Of a stretch of 64,000 bases of DNA, positions 54,412 through 62,796 are shown piece by piece. The notes below the pieces were generated by a model. That model did no database searches. It was not told where the DNA came from and saw only the letters and a list, made by a program, of their open reading frames with translations. This DNA is from Bernardetia sp963719525 (GTDB lineage Bacteria; Bacteroidota; Bacteroidia; Cytophagales; Bernardetiaceae), in assembly GCA_963719525.1 (NCBI GenBank), contig CAVRCG010000004.1, positions 2,232,001-2,296,000 on the forward strand, written 5' to 3'. Each line of letters begins with the position of its first letter. Within the stretch, counting starts at the first letter, position 1. The position numbers and the translations under genes are program-made.

Positions 54412-54457
54412 TTTTTTCATAAAATAGGGTTTGCAAACCCCTATTTTATGGAAAAAA
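54412..54457. repeat. Palindromic repeat TTTTTTCATA...TATGGAAAAAA (copy 2, after metK)
   Basis: The arms ATAAAATAGGGTTTG and CAAACCCCTATTTTAT meet at GGTTTGCAAACC. It lies 75 bp after metK and may act as its transcription end or as an mRNA-protecting hairpin. Confidence 0.85.
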
Positions 54458-54540
54458 GACGATTGCACAGAATAAAATTTGGCCGTAATCTTTCTATTAT
54501 AGAATGTTACTTACAGTGTAAATTATAGTTTTATTTTTAT

Positions 54541-54588
54541 AAAAACCTTTTGATTTTTCCTTTTTAGGAATGATTGAAAGGTTTTTTT
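54541..54588 (+). terminator. Terminator-like hairpin downstream of metK
   Basis: AAAAACCTTT...TTCC pairs imperfectly with GGAA...GAAAGGTTTTTTT, followed by T residues. About 200 bp after metK, beyond the palindromic repeat. Confidence 0.6.
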
Positions 54589-54609
54589 GAAAGCAGCCCA
54601 TTAAATAGT

Positions 54610-54750
54610 AAACTTTATCACGGTTATCTACAGGTCTAACAATCAATTAGTTATAGAAAAACAAAACAGTCTTATTTTTCCATAACGACATTTTTGCAAA
54701 CCTGTCGTTATGGAAAAATGAACATTACTAAATCAACCGTGATAACGTTT
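54610..54750. repeat. Nested inverted-repeat element containing palindrome copy 3
   Basis: The outer arms AAACTTTATCACGGTT (54610-54625) and AACCGTGATAACGTTT (54735-54750) are complementary at 15 of 16 positions. At the centre, TTTTTCCATAACGACA (54675-54690) and TGTCGTTATGGAAAAA (54703-54718) form a perfect 16-bp stem. The right half, including the outer arm, recurs at 60971-61013 as TATGGAAAAACGAACATTAC and AATCAACCGTGATAAACTTT. So the palindromes are probably the core of a 141-bp element. A half copy (GCAAACCCTATTTTATGGAA) lies at 54811-54835. Confidence 0.8.
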
Positions 54751-54933
54751 AGTGTGTAACAATATGAGTAGTATCTTAGAAGAGACAAATAGCTACCAAA
54801 TTTTATTTCGTGCAAACCCTATTTTATGGAAAAAACAAACTACTGTTTTGTCAAAAATAAGCTCGTATATAAAGTTCAAGAAATAGTACCTATAGTGTTA
54901 GAAAGTTGGAAAAAGTTGGAAAAGCAAGATAAA

Positions 54934-56886
54934 TTACTTTTCAAACTCACTAATTCCCAAACCTTCCTTCTGTGTTTGCGATAATTGAGGAATTTTGTTA
55001 CTGTTCAATAGGTTTTTAGCATTTTGATAAATAGAAATATTCTTGTTTGTTGGATAATTTCTCAAAAAATGTTCCCTATAAATATTCTCAATCGTTGTTT
55101 GGGCGTTTCTGCTTGGATAAATCTGATTCGCAGCTTCTGCCAAACGTATAGAATAATTCGGATTGTATTCAGCCTTCAATAATGACTCTGTCAAAAGTTC
55201 GTTTGCTTTAGCTTTACGTTCTATTTGTTCTTGAATTCTGGATTTTGTATCAATCCTATCTTTCAACGCATCTACTGTTACACCTAATTGATTTATTTCT
55301 TTGTTTTTATTTTCAATAACTCGTATCGTACTTTTATCAAGTTTCAAAACTTCTTCTAATATTTTTTCTTTTTCTACTAATTCTCCTAGTTTTTTATCCA
55401 ACTGTTTACTAATTCTCATTGAGTTGTTAAGTTGCAATTTCATCTGTTCGTTTTGCATTTCAATTTCATCTTTTGCATCAACAGCAATGCTTCTTTCACG
55501 CAACGCCCAAGCAGATAAAACGCCGAGCATAAGTATTATAAAAGTTATCAAAGCTGTCTTTACTATTTTGTTTGCCTTTATTCTACGCTTGCTTTTAGTA
55601 ATTAAATCTTGCTCTTCACTTATAAGTTGAAGCGTTTCCAAATGAGGCTCTATCAAAGAAAGACTGGTTTTAGACAATACTTCACCCGTATTTTGATACG
55701 TTTTCAAACCTGTTTGCAAAACTTCTTTTGCTTTAGATAGGCTTTTCTCTTCTGTCGTAAGCCTTTCAATAATTTTCAAAGCAAGACTATCATGAGCCAG
55801 TTCTACACGCTGTTCTGAGAGATGAACAATCCGAACCTTACTAAGCTCGTCCAAACAAAACTTAATATTTTCTTTGCTTGCGCCATGCGAATACATCAAG
55901 TTTGTAGCTTCATGCAAATCCATCGACACACGTGTTCCATCGTCTGTTACAAGCAAATTTAGGATTGTCCAAACTTGTCGTTCTTCTGATTTTGGCAAAC
56001 GATTTTGAACTTTTTTTACTTGTTCTTCCAAATATTCCCCCAGCACATCGCCAATGGTACTAAGCTCCTTTACAAGTTCGGGATTGAAAGTTGTCGGTTC
56101 AACCCAATTATCAGTCATAGTATCAGAAAAGCCACTTACCAAAACCCCTTGTTTGCTTTTGGCAAGCTCAAAGAGTCGATCCAAATAGATTTGAAGATAA
56201 GTAAGTTCTATCAAACTTCGCTGCTCTGCCACTTGTGAAACAATTAAATCAGCCGTTTCTTCTGGATATTCTACCTTTATTTTAAAGGCTTCTGCCGATT
56301 TTAAGATTACTTCCTTTGCATTGGTTCGACGCATTTTTTCAACCCGAACTCTATAATCAAAAAGTTGGGGTACTCGCTGCTCAAACTCCGACAAATCAGC
56401 CAAATATTCCTCACGCATGACCAAAATAACTTTGCAATTATATTCACTAGACAAAACTGTCTGTACAAAATCATAAAATTGATTTTGCTCTTCCCTACTT
56501 CCCGAAATATATAATTCTTCAAATTGATCAATAATTACATAAATAGGACGGAAAAACGTCATGTGAAGTGCCTTAATAGCAAGATGCAAAGGCGTATGAG
56601 GTTTTAATTTGCGTTGTAAATATTTATTTGTTTCCTCTAAAATTGCTGTTCCGATATGATCTTTTCGACGCACATGAAGAGGAAGCCAGTCATCAGAAGA
56701 AAAACAAATGGGTAATCCACAATGAACCAAACTCGTCTTTCCTGTTCCAGAAGCACCATAAACCAAGACCAAATTACTCTCCGTCGTTTTTTTGAATAGT
56801 AATTGAATCTCGGCATCTCTACCAAAAAAAATTTCTTTGTCTTTGCGTCCATACGCTTCAAGTACTTTAAATGGACTTGGTGTCAT
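54934..56886 (-). CDS. Membrane-anchored nSTAND-type ATPase
   Basis: A 650-residue STAND-class P-loop NTPase. It opens with NPF/GR-type FGRDAEIQLLFKK, then Walker A GASGTGKTSLVHCGL (about 44-58), Walker B PIYVIIDQFEELY (about 114-126) and a helical winged region. A membrane helix lies at about 447-468 (ALITFIILMLGVLSAWAL). A long coiled coil follows, then a helical end with LLTESLLKAEYNPNYSIRLA. Relatives often carry WD40 repeats after this last motif; here the protein ends without them. STAND proteins are signal-dependent switches, often in cell death or phage defence, but the ligand and effector are not evident. Downstream on the + side, about 600 bp are filled with palindromic elements. 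Confidence 0.82.
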   Translation of the reverse strand: MTPSPFKVLEAYGRKDKEIFFGRDAEIQLLFKKTTESNLVLVYGASGTGKTSLVHCGLPICFSSDDWLPLHVRRKDHIGTAILEETNKYLQRKLKPHTPLHLAIKALHMTFFRPIYVIIDQFEELYISGSREEQNQFYDFVQTVLSSEYNCKVILVMREEYLADLSEFEQRVPQLFDYRVRVEKMRRTNAKEVILKSAEAFKIKVEYPEETADLIVSQVAEQRSLIELTYLQIYLDRLFELAKSKQGVLVSGFSDTMTDNWVEPTTFNPELVKELSTIGDVLGEYLEEQVKKVQNRLPKSEERQVWTILNLLVTDDGTRVSMDLHEATNLMYSHGASKENIKFCLDELSKVRIVHLSEQRVELAHDSLALKIIERLTTEEKSLSKAKEVLQTGLKTYQNTGEVLSKTSLSLIEPHLETLQLISEEQDLITKSKRRIKANKIVKTALITFIILMLGVLSAWALRERSIAVDAKDEIEMQNEQMKLQLNNSMRISKQLDKKLGELVEKEKILEEVLKLDKSTIRVIENKNKEINQLGVTVDALKDRIDTKSRIQEQIERKAKANELLTESLLKAEYNPNYSIRLAEAANQIYPSRNAQTTIENIYREHFLRNYPTNKNISIYQNAKNLLNSNKIPQLSQTQKEGLGISEFEK

Positions 56887-57079
56887 AGTTTTGGTAAAAG
56901 GCTTTTGGTTAATTTTTTAGGATAATTATTGATCTCTATAACAGACTTTTTAATCTGTTTATTTACTATTGAGATAATTAATAAGATAGTTAATTTTCAA
57001 GAATTATAAAAATACGATTTTTTAGATAAAGTTCCACAAATTATTCAACTTTGTTTTCGTTCGACTACTCATTATTTTA

Positions 57080-57607
57080 TCAACTTTCCCAACCTATCCA
57101 TTTCAAAACCCCTTTACTGTCTGTATTTGCAACAAGTAGTTGATCACTCAAATCAGGATTAGTGGTATAATCAAAAACAGCATAGGCATTTGAATTATAC
57201 TTTCCATCTGGATAAAGTCCAACTCGTGCTAACTTTAGATTTTTCAAAAATTGCTTCTGTTGATTCGATTTAGATTGAGTAGAGTCGATTCCAATTTTCT
57301 CTAAAAACTCGTTGTCTATTTCTTCAAGATGGAAATCTGTGTATTTATCTATCTGCCCTTCTTCGTCATCGAAATTTTCAGTCATAAATGCTCTATTTTG
57401 CTTATCAAAAATAGGAATATTTTCAACAAAACTCTTTACTACATCCATATCAGCTTCTTCAATGGTAGTTTTGGCGAAGTTAATATCAACCTTCACATCT
57501 GCTGCTTCTTTTCCTTTTTTTTCAGCCAAGTGAATAACGGTTTCATATTCTCCATTTAAAGAACCTAAATTTATTTCTCCAAAACTTAGTAACAAATAGT
57601 TAGTCAT
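57080..57607 (-). CDS. DUF2004-like cytosolic protein
   Basis: A 175-residue acidic protein from the ATG at 57607 (MTNYLLLSFGEINLGSLNGE); an ATG three codons upstream is also possible. The opening FGEINL and the C-terminal RVGLYPDGKYNSNAYAVFDY, TTNPDLSDQLLVANTDSKG and LKWIGWES match the DUF2004 family, whose members have no proven function; some occur in polymorphic toxin loci as immunity-like proteins. There are no membrane segments. It is on the same strand as and about 190 bp before the nSTAND gene, so the two may be co-expressed. No toxin gene is adjacent. Confidence 0.6.
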   Translation of the reverse strand: MTNYLLLSFGEINLGSLNGEYETVIHLAEKKGKEAADVKVDINFAKTTIEEADMDVVKSFVENIPIFDKQNRAFMTENFDDEEGQIDKYTDFHLEEIDNEFLEKIGIDSTQSKSNQQKQFLKNLKLARVGLYPDGKYNSNAYAVFDYTTNPDLSDQLLVANTDSKGVLKWIGWES

Positions 57608-58025
57608 AAATTTCATTTATTAATTTGCAAAATAATAGTTTAGGAACATAAATTAAAATTAAACAAATTACTATTTTGTAATTGTTAATTATTTTATTAT
57701 CAATGAGTTGTAATCGTAATTGACTTATCTCGTCTTTCAGTTCGTAATTTTTAACTGACCTTGCCAAGCTAACGGTTAGCTTCGCTGCTTCAACAGCTCG
57801 TAATTAATCCTTAGAGATACATATAGTTTTTAAACGAAACAAAATCGTTTTTGGTTTTTTGAACTTGAAAGTAATTCAATAAAATAATTAAGCATTTTAA
57901 TTAAAATTCAATAAAAAACGCTGCACGCCTAACATTTTTCATTTATAATGGTATTTTTTGTATAAAACAAATTATATTTGCTAGAATTAAAAACTACACA
58001 CAAACAATTTTGCCTTCTTGGTTTT
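57608..58025. other. Intergenic region between divergent DUF2004 and PP2C genes
   Basis: About 420 bp with no coding frame that I trust. It contains the perfect palindrome AAGCTAAC-G-GTTAGCTT (57766-57782), whose right side reads into the dispersed GTTAGCTTCGC motif, and a -7-like TATATTTG at 57973-57980 without a clear -33 partner. If that is the -7 box, translation of the phosphatase must start at the ATG at 58026. Confidence 0.45.
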
Positions 58026-58805
58026 ATGCCACTTTCTACTTCAAAATCTACTTTCCAATTTGCCGACTTTGTTTATATCGAACAAACACATACAGGAAAA
58101 ATTCGTAAACATAACGAGGATCATTGTGCCTTTTTCGAAACGCCTAACGGTCTTCTCTGTGTTGTCTGTGATGGAATGGGAGGACATTTGGGAGGAGAAC
58201 GAGCTTCCAAACTTGCAGTAGAAAAAATAGGCGAATATATGGGTTCGAAGCGTTTTGATTTAGCCAAACTCAATGATGCTTTGGATCAATCCTTTGCTTC
58301 TGCACACGCTGCCATTGCTTACGAAGCCGAAAAAAATCCACTTCTGAAAGGAATGGGAACAACGTGTGTTGTTATTTTATTTCACCCAGATGCTACTTTT
58401 TGCGCTCATGTGGGCGATAGTCGTCTATATGTTTTTAGGAATAACGAATTAATACGACTGACAAAGGATCATTCTTTTGTACAAGGGTTGATAGACGACG
58501 GAATAATTACGGAAGCAGAATCATTCTACCATCCAAAAAGAAATTTGATAGAACGTGCTTTGGGTTCAGATGATGCACAGCCTGATATTGCAAATCTGGG
58601 AAGAGTTTTGCAAAACATTAGAGTTGGAGATGTATTTTTGCTTTGTTCTGATGGTCTTTCAAATGAACTGGGTGACGTAGAAATCAAAAATTTTCTTGAA
58701 AATGACACGCTTGCGTTAGAAGAAAAAATTGAGAGAATGATGGAAAAAGCGTTGCAAGCAGGAGGAAAGGATAATATTACCATTCAACTTATTGAAAAAG
58801 TATAA
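58026..58805 (+). CDS. PP2C-family serine/threonine protein phosphatase
   Basis: A metal-dependent protein phosphatase of the PppM/Stp type, about 259 residues from the ATG at 58026 (frame open to a TTG at 57978). All core motifs are present: GKIRKHNEDHCAFF (metal-binding Asp/Glu), LCVVCDGMGGHLGGERAS (motif DGMGGH), GMGTTCVVILF, AHVGDSRLYVFR, LTKDHSFVQGL, FLLCSDGLSNEL and GGKDNITIQLI. It probably reverses Ser/Thr phosphorylation by Hanks-type kinases; no such kinase is adjacent, which is unusual because the pair is often linked. The neighbouring nSTAND ATPase is a possible but unproven functional partner. Confidence 0.93.
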   Translation: MPLSTSKSTFQFADFVYIEQTHTGKIRKHNEDHCAFFETPNGLLCVVCDGMGGHLGGERASKLAVEKIGEYMGSKRFDLAKLNDALDQSFASAHAAIAYEAEKNPLLKGMGTTCVVILFHPDATFCAHVGDSRLYVFRNNELIRLTKDHSFVQGLIDDGIITEAESFYHPKRNLIERALGSDDAQPDIANLGRVLQNIRVGDVFLLCSDGLSNELGDVEIKNFLENDTLALEEKIERMMEKALQAGGKDNITIQLIEKV

Positions 58806-59060
58806 AAAAACGCTAACAAAACTTTCACAAACATAATTTCTCAAAAAAAATAATATATACGTTCTGAACAAAAGAGTTTTAATTATAACAAAGTAGTGTA
58901 AGAAAACAAAATTGTGTGTTCAGCTCTCTAAAATTGAATAAAAAACTTCCTCAGAAGCCTAATTTTATGTAAACCTAATGTAATAAAGGACAAAATAATT
59001 TGTACATTGAAGTGTAGAAAAAATTAAAAAGAAAAATCTCACTTATAAAAACAACAAATT

Positions 59061-59297
59061 ATGCCTGATTTATCACGTATTTATGGAAAAATTCAACTTG
59101 TAGACAATTTTGCAGATTATAAAGTTGAGGTAGTAGATAATTTTGCAGATATAGATGTACAAATCGTAACCAGTTCGGCAAGTTCGGCAGGAAAATGGCA
59201 AATTGTCAATAATTTTGCAGATTATAAAATCGAGATTGTAGATAATTTTGGCGACTTCAAAATCAAATATGTAGATAATTTTCCTAAAGTAAATTAG
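59061..59297 (+). CDS. Small VDNFADYK-repeat protein
   Basis: A 78-residue protein made almost wholly of a 12-residue repeat. The units are IQLVDNFADYKV, EVVDNFADIDV, QIVTSSASSAGKW, QIVNNFADYKI, EIVDNFGDFKI and KYVDNFPKVN. The alternation of branched residues and the conserved N-F-x-D suggest one beta strand and turn per unit, like a short beta-solenoid or a WVG-type stack. There is no signal peptide. I recall similar short proteins in Bacteroidota, but know no function. It lies alone, between the phosphatase and a terminator-like hairpin. Confidence 0.8.
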   Translation: MPDLSRIYGKIQLVDNFADYKVEVVDNFADIDVQIVTSSASSAGKWQIVNNFADYKIEIVDNFGDFKIKYVDNFPKVN

Positions 59298-59389
59298 AAG
59301 ATTTATTATCTAACAAATCAAATTTCTACACTTTTTTTATGTCACTGTTTGATTTATCAAGCTAAATCATAATCAATCAAAAAACTCAA

Positions 59390-59425
59390 AACTAACTTTG
59401 CTTTCTTTTTGTTAGTTGTTTTTTT
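59390..59425 (+). terminator. Terminator-like hairpin
   Basis: AACTAAC (59390-59396) / GTTAGTT (59411-59417) with a T-rich loop and a following TTTTTTT run, about 95 bp after the VDNF-repeat gene. Confidence 0.6.
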
Positions 59426-59530
59426 GTGCCTTGTTATTTCTTATAAATTTGAATAAGATTTTTATCTTCTTTTTGGCACGGAGTTACACTAAATACTCAT
59501 TCTTAAATTATTGATTACCAATAAATTATG

Positions 59531-59655
59531 TAACTCAAGTTGCGTATCACAGACTTCCTAGTCTGTGTAAATATAAAAATAAGCGATTTCAACGAAAAAA
59601 CCCTATTCATCCAGATTAGGAAGTCTGAAATACTTGTAATCCACAACTTGAGTTA
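59531..59655. repeat. Palindromic MITE-like element upstream of the MFS gene
   Basis: A 125-bp element starting TAACTCAAGTTG and ending CAACTTGAGTTA (perfect 12-bp ends). The arms continue with AGACTTCCTAGTCTG against CAGATTAGGAAGTCT. Its left 76 bp (59533-59608) occur again in reverse orientation at 61051-61126 with one base change, so the MFS gene is bracketed by inverted copies. Confidence 0.85.
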
Positions 59656-59704
59656 TGTAATTATCTTTTAGTTCATAATCAGTAATTCGTTTTTATACTA
59701 TACT

Positions 59705-60934
59705 GTGAAAAACAAATCTTTTATTCTCTTCTTGTTGGCTGCTGCCAATTTTACACATATCATGGACATCATGATAATTATGCCTTTGAGTGATAGGCTA
59801 ATGAAACTCTTCCAGATTGCTCCTCAAGAATATGCGCTCTTAGTGTCAGCTTATTCGTCTTGTGCTTTTATTGCTGGGCTTTTTGGTGCTGTTTATTTAG
59901 ATAAGTTTGATAGAAGAACGGCGTTTTTGTTTGTCTATGCTTTTTTTGGAATGGCTACTTTTGCATGTTCGTTTGTTCCTAACTTCTATTTTTTCTTGAT
60001 TTTTAGAGGAATAGCAGGTTTTTTTGGTGGTGTAATTGGTGCAATCGTTTTGGCTATGGCAAGTGATTTGTTTGCAGCCGAAGAACGTGGAAAAGCAGTA
60101 GGAATAATTATGATGGCTTTTTCGGTGGCTTCCGTAATTGGTGTTCCGACAGGCTTATATCTCGCTATAAAATTTGACTGGCACGCTCCATTTCAGCTTC
60201 TAGGTGTCTTAAGTTTTATTATTTGGATTATTTCTTTCAAACATATCCCTTCTTTGCGTTCTCATATAGATGCTCAAAAAAAAGACGATATAGGTAGTGG
60301 ACACAGAGAAACTCGCAAAGAAGCACTTCTACAAATCCTGAATTCTAAAAATGCTCGTCTGGCTTTGTTACTTACCTTTACGCTTGTTTTGGGGCAATTT
60401 ATGATTATTCCTTTTATTGCTCCATATATGATTCGTAATATTGGATTTTCGGAAGAACAGATTACGTTTATTTATTTTATAGGTGGTGGCTTCACTATTT
60501 TTACTTCTCCTTTTTTTGGACGTTATGTCGACCGTTTTGGTGCTAGGCGACTATTTAATATCATTCTTCCTACCTCGTTTGTTGCCGTTGGATTGCTTAC
60601 TCATCTTGATATTATTTTGGATTCTACACCGATTTGGGTTGCCTTATGTGCAACTACTTTCTTTTTTGTTTTTGGTAGTGGAAGAATGGTTCCTGCTCAA
60701 ACGCAACTTACAATGGCAATTCCTGCTAAGCGTAGAGCTAGTTTTATGAGTTTGAATTCTTCGGTTCAGCAGCTTGGTTCTGCGCTGGCTTCTATCATTG
60801 GAGGTTTTATTGTCATTGAAGCAAACACCCCCACCAAAGAATTAATCCATTATAACTGGGTAGGAATACTTGCTGTTTGTATTGGTATAAGTGCGCTTTT
60901 CGTTTTTCCTTTAATAAAATCTGTAAAGGATTAG
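59705..60934 (+). CDS. Major facilitator superfamily exporter (DHA1/AraJ-like)
   Basis: A 12-helix proton-coupled transporter of 409 residues. The family loop motif after helix 2 is GAVYLDKFDRRTAFLFVYAF, motif C-like GVIGAIVLAMASDLFAAEER lies near helix 4, and the second-half loop is FFGRYVDRFGARRLFNIILP. The pattern resembles drug/sugar efflux (AraJ, PbuE-type) transporters; the substrate is unknown. The frame begins with GTG at 59705; the first ATG is inside helix 1 (59763), so GTG is preferred. It is bracketed by inverted copies of a 76-bp repeat and ends near a bidirectional terminator. Confidence 0.9.
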   Translation: MKNKSFILFLLAAANFTHIMDIMIIMPLSDRLMKLFQIAPQEYALLVSAYSSCAFIAGLFGAVYLDKFDRRTAFLFVYAFFGMATFACSFVPNFYFFLIFRGIAGFFGGVIGAIVLAMASDLFAAEERGKAVGIIMMAFSVASVIGVPTGLYLAIKFDWHAPFQLLGVLSFIIWIISFKHIPSLRSHIDAQKKDDIGSGHRETRKEALLQILNSKNARLALLLTFTLVLGQFMIIPFIAPYMIRNIGFSEEQITFIYFIGGGFTIFTSPFFGRYVDRFGARRLFNIILPTSFVAVGLLTHLDIILDSTPIWVALCATTFFFVFGSGRMVPAQTQLTMAIPAKRRASFMSLNSSVQQLGSALASIIGGFIVIEANTPTKELIHYNWVGILAVCIGISALFVFPLIKSVKD

Positions 60935-60970
60935 AAGTAAGAAATTGGTGAAACTAAAATGCAATAGTTG

Positions 60971-61013
60971 CTATGGAAAAACGAACATTACTAAATCAAC
61001 CGTGATAAACTTT
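60971..61013. repeat. Half copy of the nested palindromic element
   Basis: CTATGGAAAAACGAACATTA and then AATCAACCGTGATAAACTTT repeat the right half of the 54610-54750 element, including its outer arm. The left half is absent. Confidence 0.8.
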
Positions 61014-61050
61014 AATAAATGAAAGTCCTGTTGATGAAGTCTATTCAAGA

Positions 61051-61126
61051 GAATAGGTTTTTTTCGTTGAAATCGCTTATTTTTATATTTACACAGACTA
61101 GGAAGTCTGTGATACGCAACTTGAGT
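61051..61126. repeat. Inverted copy of the 76-bp arm found at 59533-59608
   Basis: The reverse complement of the left arm of the element upstream of the MFS gene; only one base differs (GGTTTTTTT for GGGTTTTTT). It ends CGCAACTTGAGT. The left side of the element is degraded here (GATGAAGTCTATTCAAGA). Confidence 0.88.
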
Positions 61127-61134
61127 GATTTATG

Positions 61135-61172
61135 AAAACCGACACTTTTCGAAGTATCGGTTTTTTTTTATG
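61135..61172. terminator. Bidirectional terminator
   Basis: AAAACCGACACTT and AAGTATCGGTTTT form a 13-bp stem with one mismatch around TTCG, with A tracts before and T tracts after. It separates the convergent MFS and hydrolase genes. Confidence 0.8.
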
Positions 61173-61185
61173 AATAAAATTAATT

Positions 61186-62223
61186 TTAATAGCTATCAAC
61201 AAAATCAATTACTTGTTCTGCAAATTCCATAGGCTGCTCATAATTTGGAGAGTGTGCCGAAATTTCAAATATATGAATATACTTATCAGAAATAGGTGTA
61301 CCTAACTTATCATAGGTTTCGGTTGCCAAAACAACAGGAAAGACTTTATCGTGTCTGCCCCAACAAATCAAAGTAGGAATTGTAATTTTATGTAACTCGT
61401 TTTGCAAATCCAAACCGTTATCTAAAAAAGCAAATTGATAAGGCGAAAAGAAATAAGCTGTAGAAATAGGCGAAGAAAAAACGAGTTGAGTAAAAGGAAT
61501 TGGAAGTGAGTCGCTTTCAAAATTATAATCATATCCATTTGCTGTTCCTACAAAAGAATAATGTGCATTGTCATTAATTCCTACAACTGGGTGTTTTTGA
61601 TACCAATCTAAAGCAAACTTCCAATATTCTTTTTCGTCTTCCGATTGAATTTTATTTTCAGCAAAAAGCATCATTGTATCTCTAGAAATGGCATTGGCTT
61701 GTGTCCAGCTATGTCCTCCATCAATTTCTATCCAGCCACTAATTTTTTCTTGATGCTTTAATAGGTAGTTTGTACCCAATGCACCACCCCAAGAATGTCC
61801 CATCAAAAATAATTTTGGACTTTTGTATTTGTGATTGATTAGAGTAACCAATTTATCCAAATCTTCTGTAAACTGCTCAAGAGTAGCATCTTCCATAGAC
61901 GGGTTTCCTTGACTCATTCCACACATGCGTTGATCCCAATAAACGATAGCAAATTCTTCTTCAATTTTTTTGTGTGAAGGAAAAATAGTATAATATTGAG
62001 AAGAACCTCCTTCTGGTCCTCCGTGTAGCATAATAATAAATTTGCCAGAACTTTTATTTCCCTTTACCCAAATAGGCATTTTAGCTTCTGCACTATTCAA
62101 ATAAAAGAAATCTCCGTCTTCTTGAAACTCTTCATTTTTACAATTTGTCAGTAAAAAAATTAAAGAAACTAGAGCAGTAATAAAGATAAAAGACGTAAAA
62201 GTGCAATTGATTTTCATTTTCAT
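61186..62223 (-). CDS. Alpha/beta-hydrolase lipoprotein (proline iminopeptidase-like)
   Basis: A 345-residue exported hydrolase. The signal ends in a lipobox (FLLTNC), so it is lipid-anchored. The alpha/beta-hydrolase core shows the oxyanion segment FIIMLHGGPEGGSSQYY, VYWDQRMCGMSQGN (as in prolyl iminopeptidases, DQRGxGxS), the nucleophile elbow FLMGHSWGGALGTNYL (Ser), CWGRHDKVFP (Asp) and FEISAHSPNYEQP (His). Peptide or ester hydrolysis in the cell envelope is likely; the substrate is unknown. It follows the small barrel-like gene by 6 bp on the same strand, which indicates an operon. Confidence 0.88.
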   Translation of the reverse strand: MKMKINCTFTSFIFITALVSLIFLLTNCKNEEFQEDGDFFYLNSAEAKMPIWVKGNKSSGKFIIMLHGGPEGGSSQYYTIFPSHKKIEEEFAIVYWDQRMCGMSQGNPSMEDATLEQFTEDLDKLVTLINHKYKSPKLFLMGHSWGGALGTNYLLKHQEKISGWIEIDGGHSWTQANAISRDTMMLFAENKIQSEDEKEYWKFALDWYQKHPVVGINDNAHYSFVGTANGYDYNFESDSLPIPFTQLVFSSPISTAYFFSPYQFAFLDNGLDLQNELHKITIPTLICWGRHDKVFPVVLATETYDKLGTPISDKYIHIFEISAHSPNYEQPMEFAEQVIDFVDSY

Positions 62224-62229
62224 AATTTT

Positions 62230-62796
62230 TTATAGATTAAAAATAATTCCTGTATTTAGAGCAAAATGAGTGAGATAATATCCATTAAAGGGAGCTTTCC
62301 AAAACAGTTCTGGACGCAAAAAATAAATGATGTTTTTGTTTCTCTTTTTAGAAAAATCATAACCTGTTCCAATCGAAACAGAAGGCATAATCATAGAACG
62401 ACCGTTGTTTTTAGTTTCGACAACAGCACCATTTGGAAGCACTTCATAATTTTCTCCTCCGTGGGAGAAATGACGTAAATATCCCAAACCCATAAACTGG
62501 TCAATAAAAAGTCCACTAGAAAAAGTAATTCGTTGTCCCCATTGTTGGCGAAGAAAAACCGAAGTATTATTTCTAATATGCGTATAACCTCCAAGTGATG
62601 TAGAAAGAATCATCTGGTATTTTTGTGACTGAAAAGGATAATATTCTATTCCTAGGTTTAGTCCTGTATGCGTAACTGTTTCGCCAAAGTAACCTACCAT
62701 GAACTTAGTTTTGGGTAAGTCAGTATCTTGTCCGTAAGATAAATTGAAATTGAACGAAAAAAGAAAGAGTAAAAAGCATAACATTGAGTTTTTCAT
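62230..62796 (-). CDS. Small outer-membrane-barrel-like exported protein
   Basis: A 188-residue protein with a signal peptide (MLCFLLFLFSFNFNLSYG, then QDT). The mature part alternates short amphipathic strands with Gly/Tyr turns (MILSTSLGGYTHIR, FMGLGYLRHFSHGG, MPSVSIGTGYDF) and ends in a strand with terminal aromatic/hydrophobic residues (YLTHFALNTGIIFNL), as small eight-stranded outer-membrane barrels do. I do not recognise a named family. First gene of a two-gene operon with the alpha/beta-hydrolase. Confidence 0.65.
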   Translation of the reverse strand: MKNSMLCFLLFLFSFNFNLSYGQDTDLPKTKFMVGYFGETVTHTGLNLGIEYYPFQSQKYQMILSTSLGGYTHIRNNTSVFLRQQWGQRITFSSGLFIDQFMGLGYLRHFSHGGENYEVLPNGAVVETKNNGRSMIMPSVSIGTGYDFSKKRNKNIIYFLRPELFWKAPFNGYYLTHFALNTGIIFNL

